64,000 bases of DNA from Volvox africanus (Eukaryota; Chlorophyta; Chlorophyceae; Chlamydomonadales; Volvocaceae). Positions 12,758-25,000 of the stretch are shown in pieces. Numbering within the stretch: position 1 is the stretch's first letter; the number at the start of each line of letters is the position of its first letter. The position numbers and the translations under genes are program-made. The notes under the pieces are model-generated. The model was not told the origin of the DNA. It saw only the letters and a list, made by a program, of their open reading frames with translations, and made no database searches. Location of the stretch: contig BSDZ01000031.1 in NCBI GenBank assembly GCA_030268105.1, forward strand, positions 806,001-870,000, read 5' to 3'.

Positions 12758-13053
12758 GGTTACGCCTTGTAGTTTACCGACTTAGGGAAAATATCAAAAT
12801 GCTTGACGAGTTCAAATACCTTTGCCGGAGGAACATTTCTATGGTGCAACTGTGAGCTGTAGATGTTAATTTGCATGAAGATGTCGTACCCGACGGAACC
12901 GCAACGCTAGCACAGTTCTTGCCGCTGACAAAGTTAATCGCGATACTTAGGCACGTTAAGCAGCTGCTCTTTTTATTGACGTCAGGAGCAGCGCATTTTG
13001 TTGGGGGCCAGTATATCAGCCCTCTCCATATCGTGCCTCAAGGTATCGCAACC
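12758..13053. promoter_or_regulatory. shared divergent promoter region (FHA gene / ASA8)
   Basis: Only 296 bases separate the two divergent ATGs, so both 5' UTRs and core promoters must lie here. No convincing TATA box was found for either gene. An open frame reading into ASA8 from 12871 has no family support upstream of the ASA8 ATG and is treated as 5' UTR. Confidence 0.55.
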
Positions 13054-13493
13054 ATGACTCTCGGGGAGGCTTATTTGAAGGATATTCTGCGGCCTCCACC
13101 AACGGGCTTCATGCCAGAGAATGTGGCGCACCCCTACCAGAAGAGCTTCTATACTTACGCGACAAAGAAACTTTTCCCTAAGCATTGGTATCTTCTTGCG
13201 GGCTTTACGTTTGCTGTTACGCTCTACGGCCAGCTTGACAAGCTCCGTGATGCCGGCAAGAAGAAGTCCTATGATGAGGCGGTGCTGGCCGGCAAGCAAC
13301 CATGTAAGTTTGTACATTGCATGTTATTTAAATACCTTATATGTTTGGGTTCATGTTCTGGGGTAATTTGTGCGGCTCGGTGTGCATTTTTCTTACTGAG
13401 CTGCAGGAATTTGCACACAAGTTCTATTATTTATCATTGACGGTTTTGTGTTCATGATCCGATGCATTCGCAGTTACTGCTGGCGGGCACTGA
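13054..13493 (+). CDS. ASA8: mitochondrial ATP synthase associated protein ASA8
   Basis: Two exons, 13054-13303 and 13474-13493, encode 89 residues, the length known for this subunit. The start is MTLGEAYLKDILRPPPTG; the middle is HPYQKSFYTYATKKLFPKHW, followed by a single membrane helix (YLLAGFTFAVTLYGQL). The short last exon supplies the conserved ending FTAGGH. ASA1-ASA9 replace the usual peripheral stalk and dimerisation subunits in chlorophycean mitochondrial ATP synthase; ASA8 is one of the small membrane-associated members at the dimer interface. The intron has normal GTAAGT and CAG ends. A TGTAA poly(A) signal lies 270 bases past the stop. An in-frame extension upstream of the ATG was rejected because family members begin at this Met. 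Confidence 0.95.
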
Positions 13494-13762
13494 TGCGCAA
13501 AGGTCTCGGTGATGCCCCAATATCGCCTTTGCATCCGGTAGTCACGGGAGGGGGGCCAGAGCTTACGTGGCTTGTGTAGCGAGGGGAATGTACACATGGA
13601 GGAAGCGGCATACCGTTGAGCCCTTTTTCCCCCTAGAGAGACACGGAGGCGCGGTGCCTTGAGGAGTGCGGGAGAGACACGTGACGCCGTCTGTAGGAAG
13701 GACGGATGATGTCATCGGCTAGTCCCTTTACCCTTTCGGAATTTGGCTTTTCTGTGCTATAC

Positions 13763-13767
13763 TGTAA
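13763..13767 (+). terminator. TGTAA poly(A) signal of ASA8
   Basis: Exact volvocine poly(A) signal, 270 bases past the ASA8 stop. Confidence 0.6.
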
Positions 13768-14268
13768 CAAGGACCTCAGGACTGCTCTCGTCCCCGGATC
13801 TGTACGATCCTTGTATTGAGAGAGGGGTTGAGGGTGGAGTCCAGGGGTGGGTTTCGCCCTTGCGTCGAACGTAGGGACAGAACCGAGAATTGAGGGGTGA
13901 CGTTGCCATTATGATATCTCCTACTTCAGGTGTTTACAATGTCTGCGTGCAAGCAGACACCGGAAGCACTTAGCGCCCTGGACCTCAGCTCCTGAAGCCA
14001 CAATTAAGGCGGTTCCAGCTCTGCTCCTCATCTAGCCCCATGGGCTGTAGGACGCCGCTCATGTTTGTACAGCACCCTACGTCCGCATATGCTTCAACAT
14101 GCTTCGTCCGCATAGGGCTACGCGTCGGGGTAGATCTTCTGCGCGCACATGAGTTGTTTCACCAGAACTGATAAATTCTACGATAGCAGAATTCAAGTGT
14201 TAAGCAGCAACATCAATCACCAAGCATCTGCGACATCAGACAACATTTGATCGTCAGGCAGAGTTTTC

Positions 14269-14657
14269 AGTGCGGCCATCTGGTGGACACGCGCACTGCA
14301 CTCGGGGGCCCCGACGACCTCCTCCTTCGTTGGTGCCCTCACGTGCTGACGTGTCGAAGTCCTTGTCAGGTTCGACCTCCGGCGGCCACACTGCATTTCC
14401 TGGAATTGATTGGATTTTTAGTAAGCTTACTTTGGTTAGCTTACTTGGCTCCAATAAGCACATGCCTATTACCGGGGTCAACGGAGACTCAGCACAAAAC
14501 CCCGGCTGAGATATGCATACTTCCGTACGGGTATATATACTGGTATAGTCGTTATCGTAAAATACTCCCCCTTGTGAGCTGTTTTGTATTTTCAGATGAC
14601 AAGGCTGCCGGTGAGGAAAAGGAGCGGGCTTCCCATAACGTGACGACTAAACAATAA
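14269..14657 (+). CDS. unidentified protein, two 3' exons
   Basis: I do not recognise this protein. Two open blocks with good splice ends join in frame. Exon 14269-14419 is preceded by GTTTTCAG and followed by GTAAGC. Exon 14596-14657 is preceded by TGTATTTTCAG and ends in TAA. The first reads Pro/Ser/Gly-rich (RPSGGHAHC ... SGSTSGGHTAFPGIDWIF); the second is short and charged (DKAAGEEKERASHNVTTKQ). Upstream exons, and therefore the start, were not found between ASA8 and here. With only about 70 residues and no family match, this may be a small nuclear or disordered protein, or a chance join. Confidence 0.35.
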
Positions 14658-15584
14658 TTGCATTCACTGACGGCAACGTTATGATGTCGCGGCACAGAAA
14701 GAAATCGCCGAACAAAAAAGCGGTTTCTCATTAGGCGGAATGATGATAAGTGTTGCTGCGCCGTAATCCCTGTTCCGGCCCCGAGGAGATATCCTCTTAA
14801 CTTGCCTTCTTCACGCAGAGAGCGATCCCTCGGAAGGACGGCAGAGACCGGGGCTGGCAGCCACACCTAATTAAACGTAATGACGAGATGAACCGATCCA
14901 CGGAGCGTGATCACTCCCGGCCCTCTCATGCTCATTCCACACGTACAAACACATTTTAACACATAAATATAGCAACTGTTGGCCACATGCTACTTCCGGT
15001 TAAGCAGTTTTGTTGTCCTGTCTGCGTCTGCCACTACCTGGATTCGGAATCCAACTATATTGATCAAATTCACCAAAAGGATGGCATCATTCCGCGACAA
15101 CATTGTAGGGTTATAAGGATCACCGTGCAGGAAGGTAGTAATGAGATGTAACATCAACAATATCTACATAACTCACTGCCAAGCTCTTCATGTCGTACAT
15201 GCACACAGCATCGCACGAAAGCAGAGCCCCCAGCCTCTCGTCTCTCTTCCTTTTCCGCTCCACCCCGACCAGGGCCCCCCTGCCTAGCCGATTCTCCTGA
15301 CCTCCCCCCTTTGGAGTAATAAACATAAAAACTTCAACGCACGCACCCCTGGAGCCGCTACTACCTAAAACCCTTCACCACCAGATGGTGATATTAATCA
15401 TCCTTTCTGACATGAGGGGCTTTTCCCCTGTGACCTACATGTCCGTTATCTGTTACCTGTTGTCCGTTGAGTGAGTTGTCTTCTAACTGCCCCCCTCCAA
15501 CTTCGTCCTCCGTTCGAAGCTTTATAATGCAGTACATTCGTACATTTAAACAGTCCTAATGCAGCACTGTACAGTACCATCGGT
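14658..15584. other. intergenic, nothing recognised
   Basis: No open frame with splice support was found on either strand. The right part is the likely 3' UTR of the minus-strand gene ending at 15585. Confidence 0.5.
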
Positions 15585-18359
15585 CTAAGCCTTCACTGCC
15601 TCCACCACCTCACACATCGCGTGGTCATTTTCCTGCTCCTCCCTCCACTCCTCTTCACACGGCTGCACTCGCGACTCCGAAACCACATCCCCAGCGGGAC
15701 GCTGGTGTTTCAGATCCCCCTCCTCTTCCTCCAGCTTATTCTGAGCACCAAGCTGCTGACGTCCCGATGGCACCTGAGCCCCTTCATTGCCTCTTGCCGC
15801 ACCTCTGCACGTCCGCCGCTGCGCATCGTCCTCGTCCCCGTCGTCCTCGTCCCCGTCGTCGTTGTCACTGTTGTAAGCCTCCTTCATCTCCGCCTGGTTC
15901 TCGGCTGCTTCACCGGCTGCCGCAGCCTCCTGCCGACACCGCTCCAGGAAAGCAGCAGCTAAGGGGCTGCCGTCAACAACCGAAAACCTGTATCACAACC
16001 ATCATAATGACAACCACCATAACCACATCAGATGGGCAGCGAGGGACGGGGAAGTCTAGATCGCGTGCCATACTGTACCGTACAGAATACAAACTATTTT
16101 TTGTTGGAAGATTGAGGAGGAAGGGGGGGGGGGTACGGAGTGCTCCTGTTAACTAAGCAACGGATCCTGGTTGGTGGTTGAGGGTTGAAGGTTGGCGGTT
16201 GAGAAGGAAGCGGCACAACCCGAAACCCCCACCAATCAGGAACACTGCTATGATCCAGATCCAGATCCAAACTGATTCATTCATCTATCAGTAGTTATCA
16301 GACGTAGAATGACACCCCACAATAACCCGGGGAAAGTGAAAGGAAATGCTTAGCTCTGCAGTACGATCCATTCACCATCAGAACTTCCTAACCGTCCATT
16401 TAACCACCCATAAAAAATACCCACCAGGGAATTCGCAGCATAAGCTGCATCATGAGGAGCATTGGGTTGTCCACAGCGGGTACGGAACCGCACGACATGT
16501 CATACAAGAGGGGTGCGCTGCGTACGGCACCCGCCGTGAGAACACGTACAAGGGCGTCCGCGAAGTGGATGCAGTTGTTGCGCAGTGCGTTGTACGGCCG
16601 CGACTCCACGAAGGCGATCAGCTGTACGGCAATGGTATGGTTGGAAACCGTTAACCGTCATGGGGGTCCACAGTTTGCTGCGAAACCAATGACTGCGACA
16701 TTTGCGCCAGGGAAGCCGTAAGGCCGCCGGGAGTCATGAGCGAATGTGATACGATGTCGATGACAGAAAAGGATAAAACCACAATAAACTTAAAAAAGAG
16801 TCCATAAACATAAATATACGTATATAATAATTATATCTATGTACATTATCAATATATGTACATACATATATGTAGTGGTATATTAGTAGTGGTAATATAC
16901 CAATATTTGAGTACGTGCTACCCTCCTTGAGACACACTGTCGTACACACTATCGTATTCACATACACAGACACACCATCGGTCCCACCTGCTGGACAAGC
17001 GGATGATCAATACCGCATTTCGGGAGGCCCAGGTACATGTACGGCATCTCCCCTTCCTCCGCAGTAATGGCGGCTGCAGCGGCCGCCGGTTGTGTCGTGA
17101 GCACCCCCTTAGGCTCCGCATCTTCCAAGATGTTGGCGGTCACATCCGCTCCGTTGGCGGGGCCGAAATCCAGCGTGTGGAGCCGCGGACCCTGAGTCCG
17201 GGAGCCGTGCCGCCGCCGACGCACCCCGAGCAGGTGAAGGAGGTGGGGGAGGAGAAAGAGAAATTCAGATGTATGCGTGTGTTAGGGGGGGGGACAACTG
17301 GGTAGATGGGAGAGGACGGGATGGGTTGCAAGAGGCAGGGAAACGGGGCTGGGTGAAGAAGGGTTTCAGCACATTTCGTGACGTTGACTGTCCTTTCCTC
17401 CCCCCCAACCCTGTGAGCCCCGTAACCCTTCCCATGGACTCGATGGTCGACCTCCGCACCTGCCTCACGAGCACCATTACGTGGTGCAAGACACTGCCGC
17501 AAACCGCAAGAGGGCTGGCGCCGTTGGGGGCGCGGATGGGGCTGTGCAGGGAGGGGAGAGCGGAAGGGGCAGGATTACAGCTGAAAGAAGAAACTGTGAG
17601 CGGTGTGTGTGTGTGTGTGTGTGTGTGTTAGCAGAGGGGGAGTGATCTACTGAGGCCTTAGGCGGTACCGTTGAATGTTCGAAACACACTCCACATTGCA
17701 TTCCCCATATCCCACCACACCGCTACCAGCCTACCGTTTATGCAAGTAGATGCCGTCACATTCCAGGGAGGCCGTACGGATCAGCTCCGAAACCCCGGAG
17801 ATCGCCCCCAGGCGCTGGAAGTATCCGGACCTGGCAGATAGTACGGCAGATAGTACGGCGGGTTAACGTGAAGGGAATTAGTCAGATATAACCAATCAAA
17901 TGGAATTAATTCATCTAAAAACCCTAACAACCTAACAATCAAATGTTGCAACACAGGGGGGTATTATCACCCGGTCCCGAATGCGTGCAATGAATGTATT
18001 TGTTGAACTTACATTGGCTCCCCGGGTACGGCAGGCAGTACGGGTGTCGTGAAGGTGGGTAATGTCAGGAAAGGCGACGTCTGGGGGGGTGCAGGCGCTG
18101 ATTCCGTCGGCATGACATCAGTCTTGGGAGTTTGCACGTCGCAGGCGGGTCTTGGGTTGCTCGCATTAGGTTTCCGTTGACCCAAAGACAGGTCTTGACG
18201 GGCCTCCGTGACGGCCTCATTCTCATCCAATGAGCGCCTTTGACGCTTCATGGCCAAGAGATCATGCATTGATGGCGCATTGTGAAGCGGCAGCTGATGT
18301 ACGCGCCCCAAGGCATCCTGAACCGCGGCGTTGTCCGGAGCAGCTGTTTCAGCTGTCAT
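15585..18359 (-). CDS. protein with a permuted papain-like (LRAT/PPPDE-type) His...NNCxHF signature
   Basis: Six exons join in frame: 18013-18359, 17735-17830, 17460-17493, 16988-17191, 16425-16621, 15585-15987 (426 residues). The first 115 codons are disordered, with a basic cluster (AMKRQRRSL). The centre reads YLHKRVLHHVMVLVRQ, then LHTLDFGPANGADVTANIL, then LIAFVESRPYNALRNNCIHF. A histidine before a strand and a later NCxHF helix are the two catalytic marks of permuted papain-fold families (LRAT, PPPDE/DeSI), which act as acyltransferases or deSUMOylating/deubiquitinating peptidases. Here His would lie in the 17460 exon and Cys in the 16425 exon. The C-terminus is very acidic (YNSDNDDGDEDDGDEDD). 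The fold assignment is inference from motif order; the enzyme class is not determined. Exon 17460-17493 is only 34 nt and is held by frame and by its fit between neighbours. Confidence 0.6.
16795..16910. repeat. A/T-rich intronic tract
   Basis: Irregular TA/TATG-rich sequence in the intron 16622-16987 of the papain-like gene; no fixed period. Confidence 0.6.
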
Positions 18360-18404
18360 TGGTAATGTGGTGCAATATGAGATACCAACAAAGCTGCTGA
18401 ACAC

Positions 18405-19992
18405 TCTGATACAGGAATACGAACGAGCTATCTCCTACGATAAGTTAAATCGATTGTCTAAAAAATTTACTTAATATTGTTGTAATACAGTAATCACCGC
18501 GCTTTTGTAATAATATCTCACTTTCAGATGATTTGGATCATTAATAAAGTAAAAATAAGGAGCGCTGAAACGGATGTTAGAACTCAGAAGGGTCCAGAAG
18601 CATCAACCGTCATGCAAGGAACCATCAACGAACCTTCCGGACATGCGCACATGATTGTTAAGTGAAAACTGAGAAAGCATCAGGTATTGATTAAACCGAT
18701 TTACAGGAAGAATGCTTATATTTGTTCAACAATCTGCATAAGAATTCCAGTCCTAAACGGCATGCTATGCTGTTCACGGATAAGGCGCGCCTTGTAAGAA
18801 CGGCCCATACCAATACCAATGCAATACCAATCTAGGAAGTATATCTATTAGCAGGTCGCGAATCTTAATTACTGCTCACGAACGCCTGAGACCAAGTTCC
18901 ATTGTGTGTGTCGTAGTTCTGTGCCGACCGCGCACTTGAGCCCTTCCCAATAAACGTTTACTTTCAATACACAAATTCGTGCGGTTGTGGTCACAGTTTT
19001 GCTTGCACCTATCTTATCGATAAGGCCATTAGGCAATGGCTGGTATGGCCATCTTCCCGTGATCCCGACTACGCCCCCGACTATGAAACCCATAACGAGT
19101 AGCGGAGGCCACCTGACCCCTTCCCCTTCCCAACCTAGCGGCCGACAGCTGCACGCACCGACGCTTCGTTGAGGAGACCGCTATCGATTCTGCATGCGTT
19201 GCGGTCTTCTATCAGTCCGGTAGGGATAAAGGCTGTCCCCTGGGATGGGACTGGTCAGACCCCACAGCAATAACTAAACTGAAGGTTGAATGGTGGCACT
19301 CAAACCAGTTCTGAGCACCGATGTAGGGCCGAGATTTACATTTTCGGCTTGAATTTTAGATACACCATTGACGTCTGGTGTAAATTCACATCTAAAGGGA
19401 GACAATCAGCCATCCATCGGACCATCGCTGTCCGGCTCTCCGGCATACTGATGTCCGTTACCGTTGACTGCCAACGGTTGTCAAGGATCATGCCAGACTG
19501 CCAGTAGAGCCTTGCGGATTCGTAACATAAATTTTATATGGAAATATACTCGCTTATCTGACACCCAACTGTGGTTGGACATGTGCCTTAAGATGAAAGG
19601 CTCATGTCATGTTTTAACACGTGGCCTGAACAGGTGTGGTCAGGGACGATGAAGCCAAATTGCCTTTTGTGAGGCACTAGGTAATGCACTAGCATTATTA
19701 AATGGGTGAAGGTAAAGGCTGGGATCCATGGAGTCGCTAACTCCTCATGACAGTTTCAAACAAGAATGTATCGCGCATCGGGAACATGCCGTAACATCGA
19801 CCTTTTGTGCCTTTGCTGCCTTCCGGAATTGTGAGTTGTCTTACCATAATAATTCAACCTGAACTTCACGTCGAATCGACACAGGCTTCAAACTCCGAGT
19901 TCCCTCAAATTTGCGTTGACCGTCTTCGTATCTCGTTGCACATTTGTATTAAAAATAGTCACATCGCATCACTTGTAGCGTTATACGCGCAG
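18405..19992. other. probable 5' exons of the coiled-coil gene, unresolved
   Basis: Several short plus-strand frames have plausible splice ends, including one at 18987-19172 rich in Pro/Thr/Ser. None could be joined with confidence. The left edge also holds the upstream region of the divergent papain-like gene (ATG at 18359). Confidence 0.3.
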
Positions 19993-20609
19993 AACCGTTT
20001 TCGGACGAGCCGCTTGGTAAGCGCGGACGATGATTGAGCGATTGCCTACGGTGCGTAGGCCACGGCCATGCTTTTCTGCACAACATTCTTTTAAATTTAA
20101 GTTTAAATCTGAGAGGCACTCCTCGTTGCCTTCTACAGCCGTTGAGTCTCGCTGCAAGCGAAGTTGCGGCTCTAAAAGATAAAGTCCACGAGCTCGGGTG
20201 GAAGGTAAAAGAGCTCCAGGTAGGAATTCCTACTGAATCTTGCGGGCAAAAGATTGCCAAGGGTAAGCTGCAGGGGGAGCGGTCATGAGTGCGGGTCGGA
20301 GACCCTGGGTGCTCCTTTGTATCTTTCACATCGTGCATCGGACGCCGTGCTGCGTACCCCTACCGAACCCAGGATTGAAACCGAATTCCAGTCAAGTTCG
20401 AATCCCTCGTGAGTTGTGAGTTTGTGATAGTGCCCATGGAACCGCCCACGGTCCTCTGTATGCCTGACCCCAATGACCCAATTTAGGACTTCAACGCCAA
20501 TTCAAATTTGAAGCTTCACCAAATGATGGAGGAGCTTCGGCGACTAAAACACGCTCGGCACGGGATGTCGAGTTCGCCTTCATCGAGTGAAGCAGCACAG
20601 CCCCCATAA
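19993..20609 (+). CDS. unidentified coiled-coil protein, 3' exons
   Basis: Not recognised. The last exon, 20487-20609, is preceded by AATTTAG and ends in TAA; it reads DFNANSNLKLHQMMEELRRL, then a Ser-rich tail. Exon 20139-20219 is preceded by TTCTACAG and followed by GTAGGA; it reads SLAASEVAALKDKVHELGWK with heptad spacing. Both are in phase 0. A possible 24-nt micro-exon, 19993-20016, has CGCAG and GTAAGC ends and keeps the frame. The start must lie between about 18400 and 19990; short splice-flanked frames there (for example 18754-18795) were not secure enough to join. TGTAA lies 173 bases past the stop. The helical coil near the C-terminus suggests a structural or basal-body/flagellar type protein, but that is a guess. 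Confidence 0.5.
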
Positions 20610-20781
20610 TGGGAGAGCTGGATGGAAAGTGGGATTTTGGCGCCCCCGTATACGTTTTCGCTTCCGAATGTGTCCCACGGGGAGTGGGGAAATTCCGAAT
20701 CGTAAAACCCTAGACACGCCAGCGGTAGGTGCTGAGTGGCCGCCTTGCTACCCATCACCGTTTAACTGATTTACGGTCACT

Positions 20782-20786
20782 TGTAA
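20782..20786 (+). terminator. TGTAA poly(A) signal
   Basis: Exact volvocine signal 173 bases past the coiled-coil gene's stop. Confidence 0.55.
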
Positions 20787-22007
20787 AAAATGACCTGTCG
20801 ATGGGGTTATGATCGTGCTCACAGGATAAGCTTAGACAGCCGTGGCAGATGAGTGGAAACGTGGTGCCCGTGCTCTGCTGACCCAGATGGTGAAACCAAC
20901 GAAAAATGAGTTGAATGGACAACGGAAGGGTGGGAAGTTCTTTTTGTGTTTGGTGTGTTGCGTGTTGTTCATCTATAAGTGCGCGTGTGTGTACGCGTTA
21001 CGGGTATGTGTTACAAATGACCCCAGTGACGTATACTCGGTAGGGGTGAAGAGGAGGTTGACGGTGGGTGAAGGAAAGGACCATGATGAAGGCAGATCAC
21101 TTTGCGCCTGCTGCATGGTGCAACCAACCCCCTGTGTTGGTACATAGGTGTTGTGTTGTCCGGCCGTACATGCATGCTAGGTCGCCGCCTGCATACCTAT
21201 ACTGCAAGCTCAGCCATCGACTGAGGTATTTGCCAAACAACCTTGTCAGCCATTGCCTCTTGTTGCCCATAACGTCTTTTATTACTTTTCCAATGAAATA
21301 AACGCCTTTTTTTAATGCAAACCAATTTATGTTTATTTCACGAAACGATTTGATATACATGATTGCATTTCCAATATGGAGCTCCAACCTGGGCATTATG
21401 GACTTGTGCATGATGTAAACCGGATCACAGCGCACCTTCTCCTTTCCCCCCGCCAAACCCCTCACAAAACAAACACAGAGACACACACGCGCACATGAGT
21501 GCACCACTAACCTAACGGGCATCATTAGCTGGTTGGACCATGGAACGGTTTTCAGCGATCCAGATGGCGCAACCCACGGGTCAAACTTGACCCAGATGGC
21601 GCAGCTAATCCAAGCCAGTGATGCCGTCACGTGACATGACGCGACATCCCCAAACTCCCAACGCATCCTGGCGAAGCATCTCCACCCGAGTAGGCGCCTA
21701 TGATCACCCGAACCAAAATCCTGCTTTACTGGAGGGAAAGGCGCGCGAAGAGTCTCAGCTGTTGAAACGAGGAGCCGTACAAAGCAGGGGAGGCGGTCGT
21801 GCATAACTGCCACAGCTTCCGCGTCCAGGGCCAGCTTCCGCGTCCACGCCCCAAAAGCGCCCAGGGCCTGTGAAGTACCGCAAAGTTCAATTCACTAAGG
21901 ACAACTTCCGACATACCGATGATTCAGTTGATCGTTACGACTTTTCCAACGCCTCCCGACAAGCCTGCGCCCATCACATGCCGTATCTGCAGGGGCACTG
22001 CCTCCCC
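20787..22007. other. intergenic, nothing recognised
   Basis: A minus-strand frame at 21097-21813 is open for 238 codons, but it shows no family features or splice context. Part of the stretch is likely 3' UTR of the gene ending at 22008. Confidence 0.4.
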
Positions 22008-25000
22008 TCACGTGCCCAACCGATCCCGTACGTCCGCCAACCGCTGCATCAACACTTGGACGTCACGGAAGATCGCGGACTGGTGCTCACGCAGCGACTG
22101 AAGGTACGGATCGCCGGGCCGTACAGTGTGTGCAGCTGCCGGTGCCGCAATATCGCTAGCCTCCGAAACCGCCTCCGACGGAATGTCCGGATCCGACAAG
22201 ACGGGACTGCCCGGGGCGTCATCCGGCAGGTCGTTCAGCCAAGCACGCCGCACAGAGTCCGCCTCAAAGGCAGTGGCGGCGCTGGCACTGGCGCTACCAC
22301 CGCTGTCTCCGCTGCCCCCCGTGTGCGGCCCAGCAGCAACGGAGCCTGTCTTGGCTGATGAGGGGAACGGCGCTTCCTGGCCGCTGCGTCCCGATGATGA
22401 GCTTGTCAACTCCCGCGGGCCCGGTGGGGAGGACGAGGACTGAAGGACGGGATTGCTTCGCACCGCATCGAAACCCCCTGAGATGCCGACCCGTGGGTCA
22501 GTGTGCATGGGGGTATCAGCCACTGAGGTGTACACAGGCATGGAATGCGCCGAATGTTGAAGACCGGCATTGCTCTGTGCCGTGACAGCACTCGCCGGAC
22601 CGCTGCCGCTGCCGCTGCCACTGTTGGCAACTTGCGCGGCGCCGCCGACGCCAACGCCAACACTGCCGCCGGCGCTTTGGAATCCGCGACCCATAAGGCC
22701 AACAAGGCCCGCGGGACTCAGAAAGCCTTGCGGGGTACCCGGGGCAGATACCCCGACGCTTCCGTACAAGGGAGATCGGTCGTACGATCCGTGTAAGTAC
22801 CTGTCGTACCCATAACCCAGGTCATCCCGCAGGGTAGGCCGGACCAGTCCCGGGAATCGTGAAGCCGTGAACGGCGGATGCCCATGGATACCCACCATGC
22901 CCCTTGCCGTACCTGGAAAACCTCCCGGCGCTGCCGCCCCGGTGCCAGAAGTCCCCGCTGGTACTGCCATACCTGCCGCTGCTGCTACGGTTGATAGTGG
23001 TTGCGGAGATACTGCCGTACCTCCAGGATGCATAGCTCCCATGGTCGGAGCGACGGCAATGGCCCACCGAGGTGGCGGTGCGCCGCCGATGGAGGCTGGG
23101 GAGTACATGTACGGCGACGGCAACTGTGCGCCGGAAAAACCCGTTGGCGACGCCGCCAGGTCAAGTTCGCCGTATATCGCCGGACGCTGAGCTGGGATGA
23201 GTTCCCGATGTAGCTGCATCTGCTGGAAGGGGAGCTGGTACTGGCGGGGAGATGGGTGCCGGAGGGGATGGGAATGACTTGACGGTGCTGCTGTGGCGGC
23301 AGCGGCAGCGGTAACGGCGGCCGCGTCCAGTCGCGGCGCCGGCAGGGGGTTGTTCAAATCCACAGCTCGTGTGGGGTGATGGTGCGGTGGAGTGAGCGGC
23401 TGCGATGGCGCCGCGGCGGCGGTGGCCACAGCTATCCCCTTCCCACCTTCCCGTCCCCATTCGCCGCAAAGTTGTAGGTGCGCTGTCTGGCGTTGTACGG
23501 CCTCCAGCGCCTCCGCCAGAGAATACGGCAACGCCGCTGGTGGGAAGAGCACGGAGCTCCCCGGGTAGGCGATGACGACGCCAGGACCAATGGTGGCGCC
23601 GCCGCTGCTGCCGCCGCCAGCGCTCCCCGTCCCAGCTGTTGTGGTTTTGGAGCCCCCGGCCCCAGCGGCGCCGCCACTGCCCTTTCCCTCAACCTCACCG
23701 AGCTCATCTGTTCGTTTATCCGAAGTTAAGTATTTATATTCAAACGGGGGCGGAATATGGAAATCCAAATCCTAACTCAAATCAAAGAAGTCACTTGTGA
23801 AAAAGATGGAACAAAAGTTACATAGCCGTCAAGTTGCCGTAAATAGCGAAGGTCGCCAAGTTGCCGTATTTCTACTTCTTTCACTATAGTTGTGATTATT
23901 ATGTTTTTGGATTTATATGCCCGCACTGCTGAGGTGTAAGTACGGTAACATGTCGTACGTTCTTGACCCGGAGTTGACCCAATTGGATCACTTTCCGTAC
24001 ACCGACACCTACCTGACGTGCGCAGAAGGAACCGCACCACCTGCTTCTTGGCATGCTTCCCTGGGCGTAACCGGAAAGAGCAGGTCGGGGTACGGAAGCA
24101 GGGAGGGTGGAGGCGGCGGAGTTTGTGCCGCGCTAGCTGCGGATAGAGTATTGCGCCGCTGAGGAGATGACAGGGCCGGGAGCGGCTGCAGGGGATCTGA
24201 ACGGACCAGTTGAATGATCAACCGGTACCCCGAAAACTCCTCTTTTACACTTTTCCTCTACTTTAACTAATCAATTACTACTTTAATAATTTATTTTTAT
24301 TCCTATTTGTTTTTTCCAGCTTAATCAACATCTCGGCCGCAAGCCGTTCCTGTTCATTTCACACATTTCTTGCGCTTCGCAAACACACACACGCTCTTTC
24401 CCCGCCCTAACCCAGACACCTCTCACTCTTCCTGGCTGCTTTCCAGCGCCGCAGGAACGATGGAGTGGGCTCCCGCAGGAATCTGCCCACCCTGCTGCCG
24501 CCATTGCCACCATGGCCACTAACAAAATCGCCGCAACTGCAGCCCCTCGGTCGGCCTCCTCTGGTGCCGTCGCTCTGCGCGGAGAGGTGCACTGCCAGGC
24601 GAGTGCTGCCCCTCTCGCGTCGCGGGCCGCTGTTCGACCTGTCGCCCTGGCCATCCGCGCTGCTACCATCCGTCCTCATAGTCGCGGAGCTCCGAAACCA
24701 TTCATCACTGCTGCGGCGGCCGCCATTCCGGCCGCGGCTTGCATCGTCAGCGGATTGGAGGAGATTGCCCAAATCCAGTTTGGATGAAGTTAATGTCGTT
24801 GAGGAACTGCCAGAATTAGAGTCCTTCGAGCTGTCGGAGTCGGAGCTTCCGGAAGCTCGGTTAGTGCTCCGAAAGCGGTGCCGTGGCGATCGTTGGTATA
24901 AGGCCTCAGTGGCGGCCAGGGCGGCGGCGGCAGAGTTGCACTGGGTGGAGCCAGCGTGGGCAAGCTCCCGGGCCGCTCGGTCACGACTCAGTCGGCCTCC

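Noticed and set aside
12871..13053. In-frame N-terminal extension of ASA8
   Set aside because: The family begins at the Met at 13054, and 89 residues is the normal length; the extension lies in the shared promoter/5' UTR.
20390..20412. tRNA T-loop-like GTTCGAATCCC
   Set aside because: Neither the T-stem nor an acceptor stem pairs, and no anticodon arm is visible.
21097..21813. 238-codon minus-strand frame
   Set aside because: Composition is atypical (Cys/Trp-rich), there is no domain, and no splice or poly(A) context fits.
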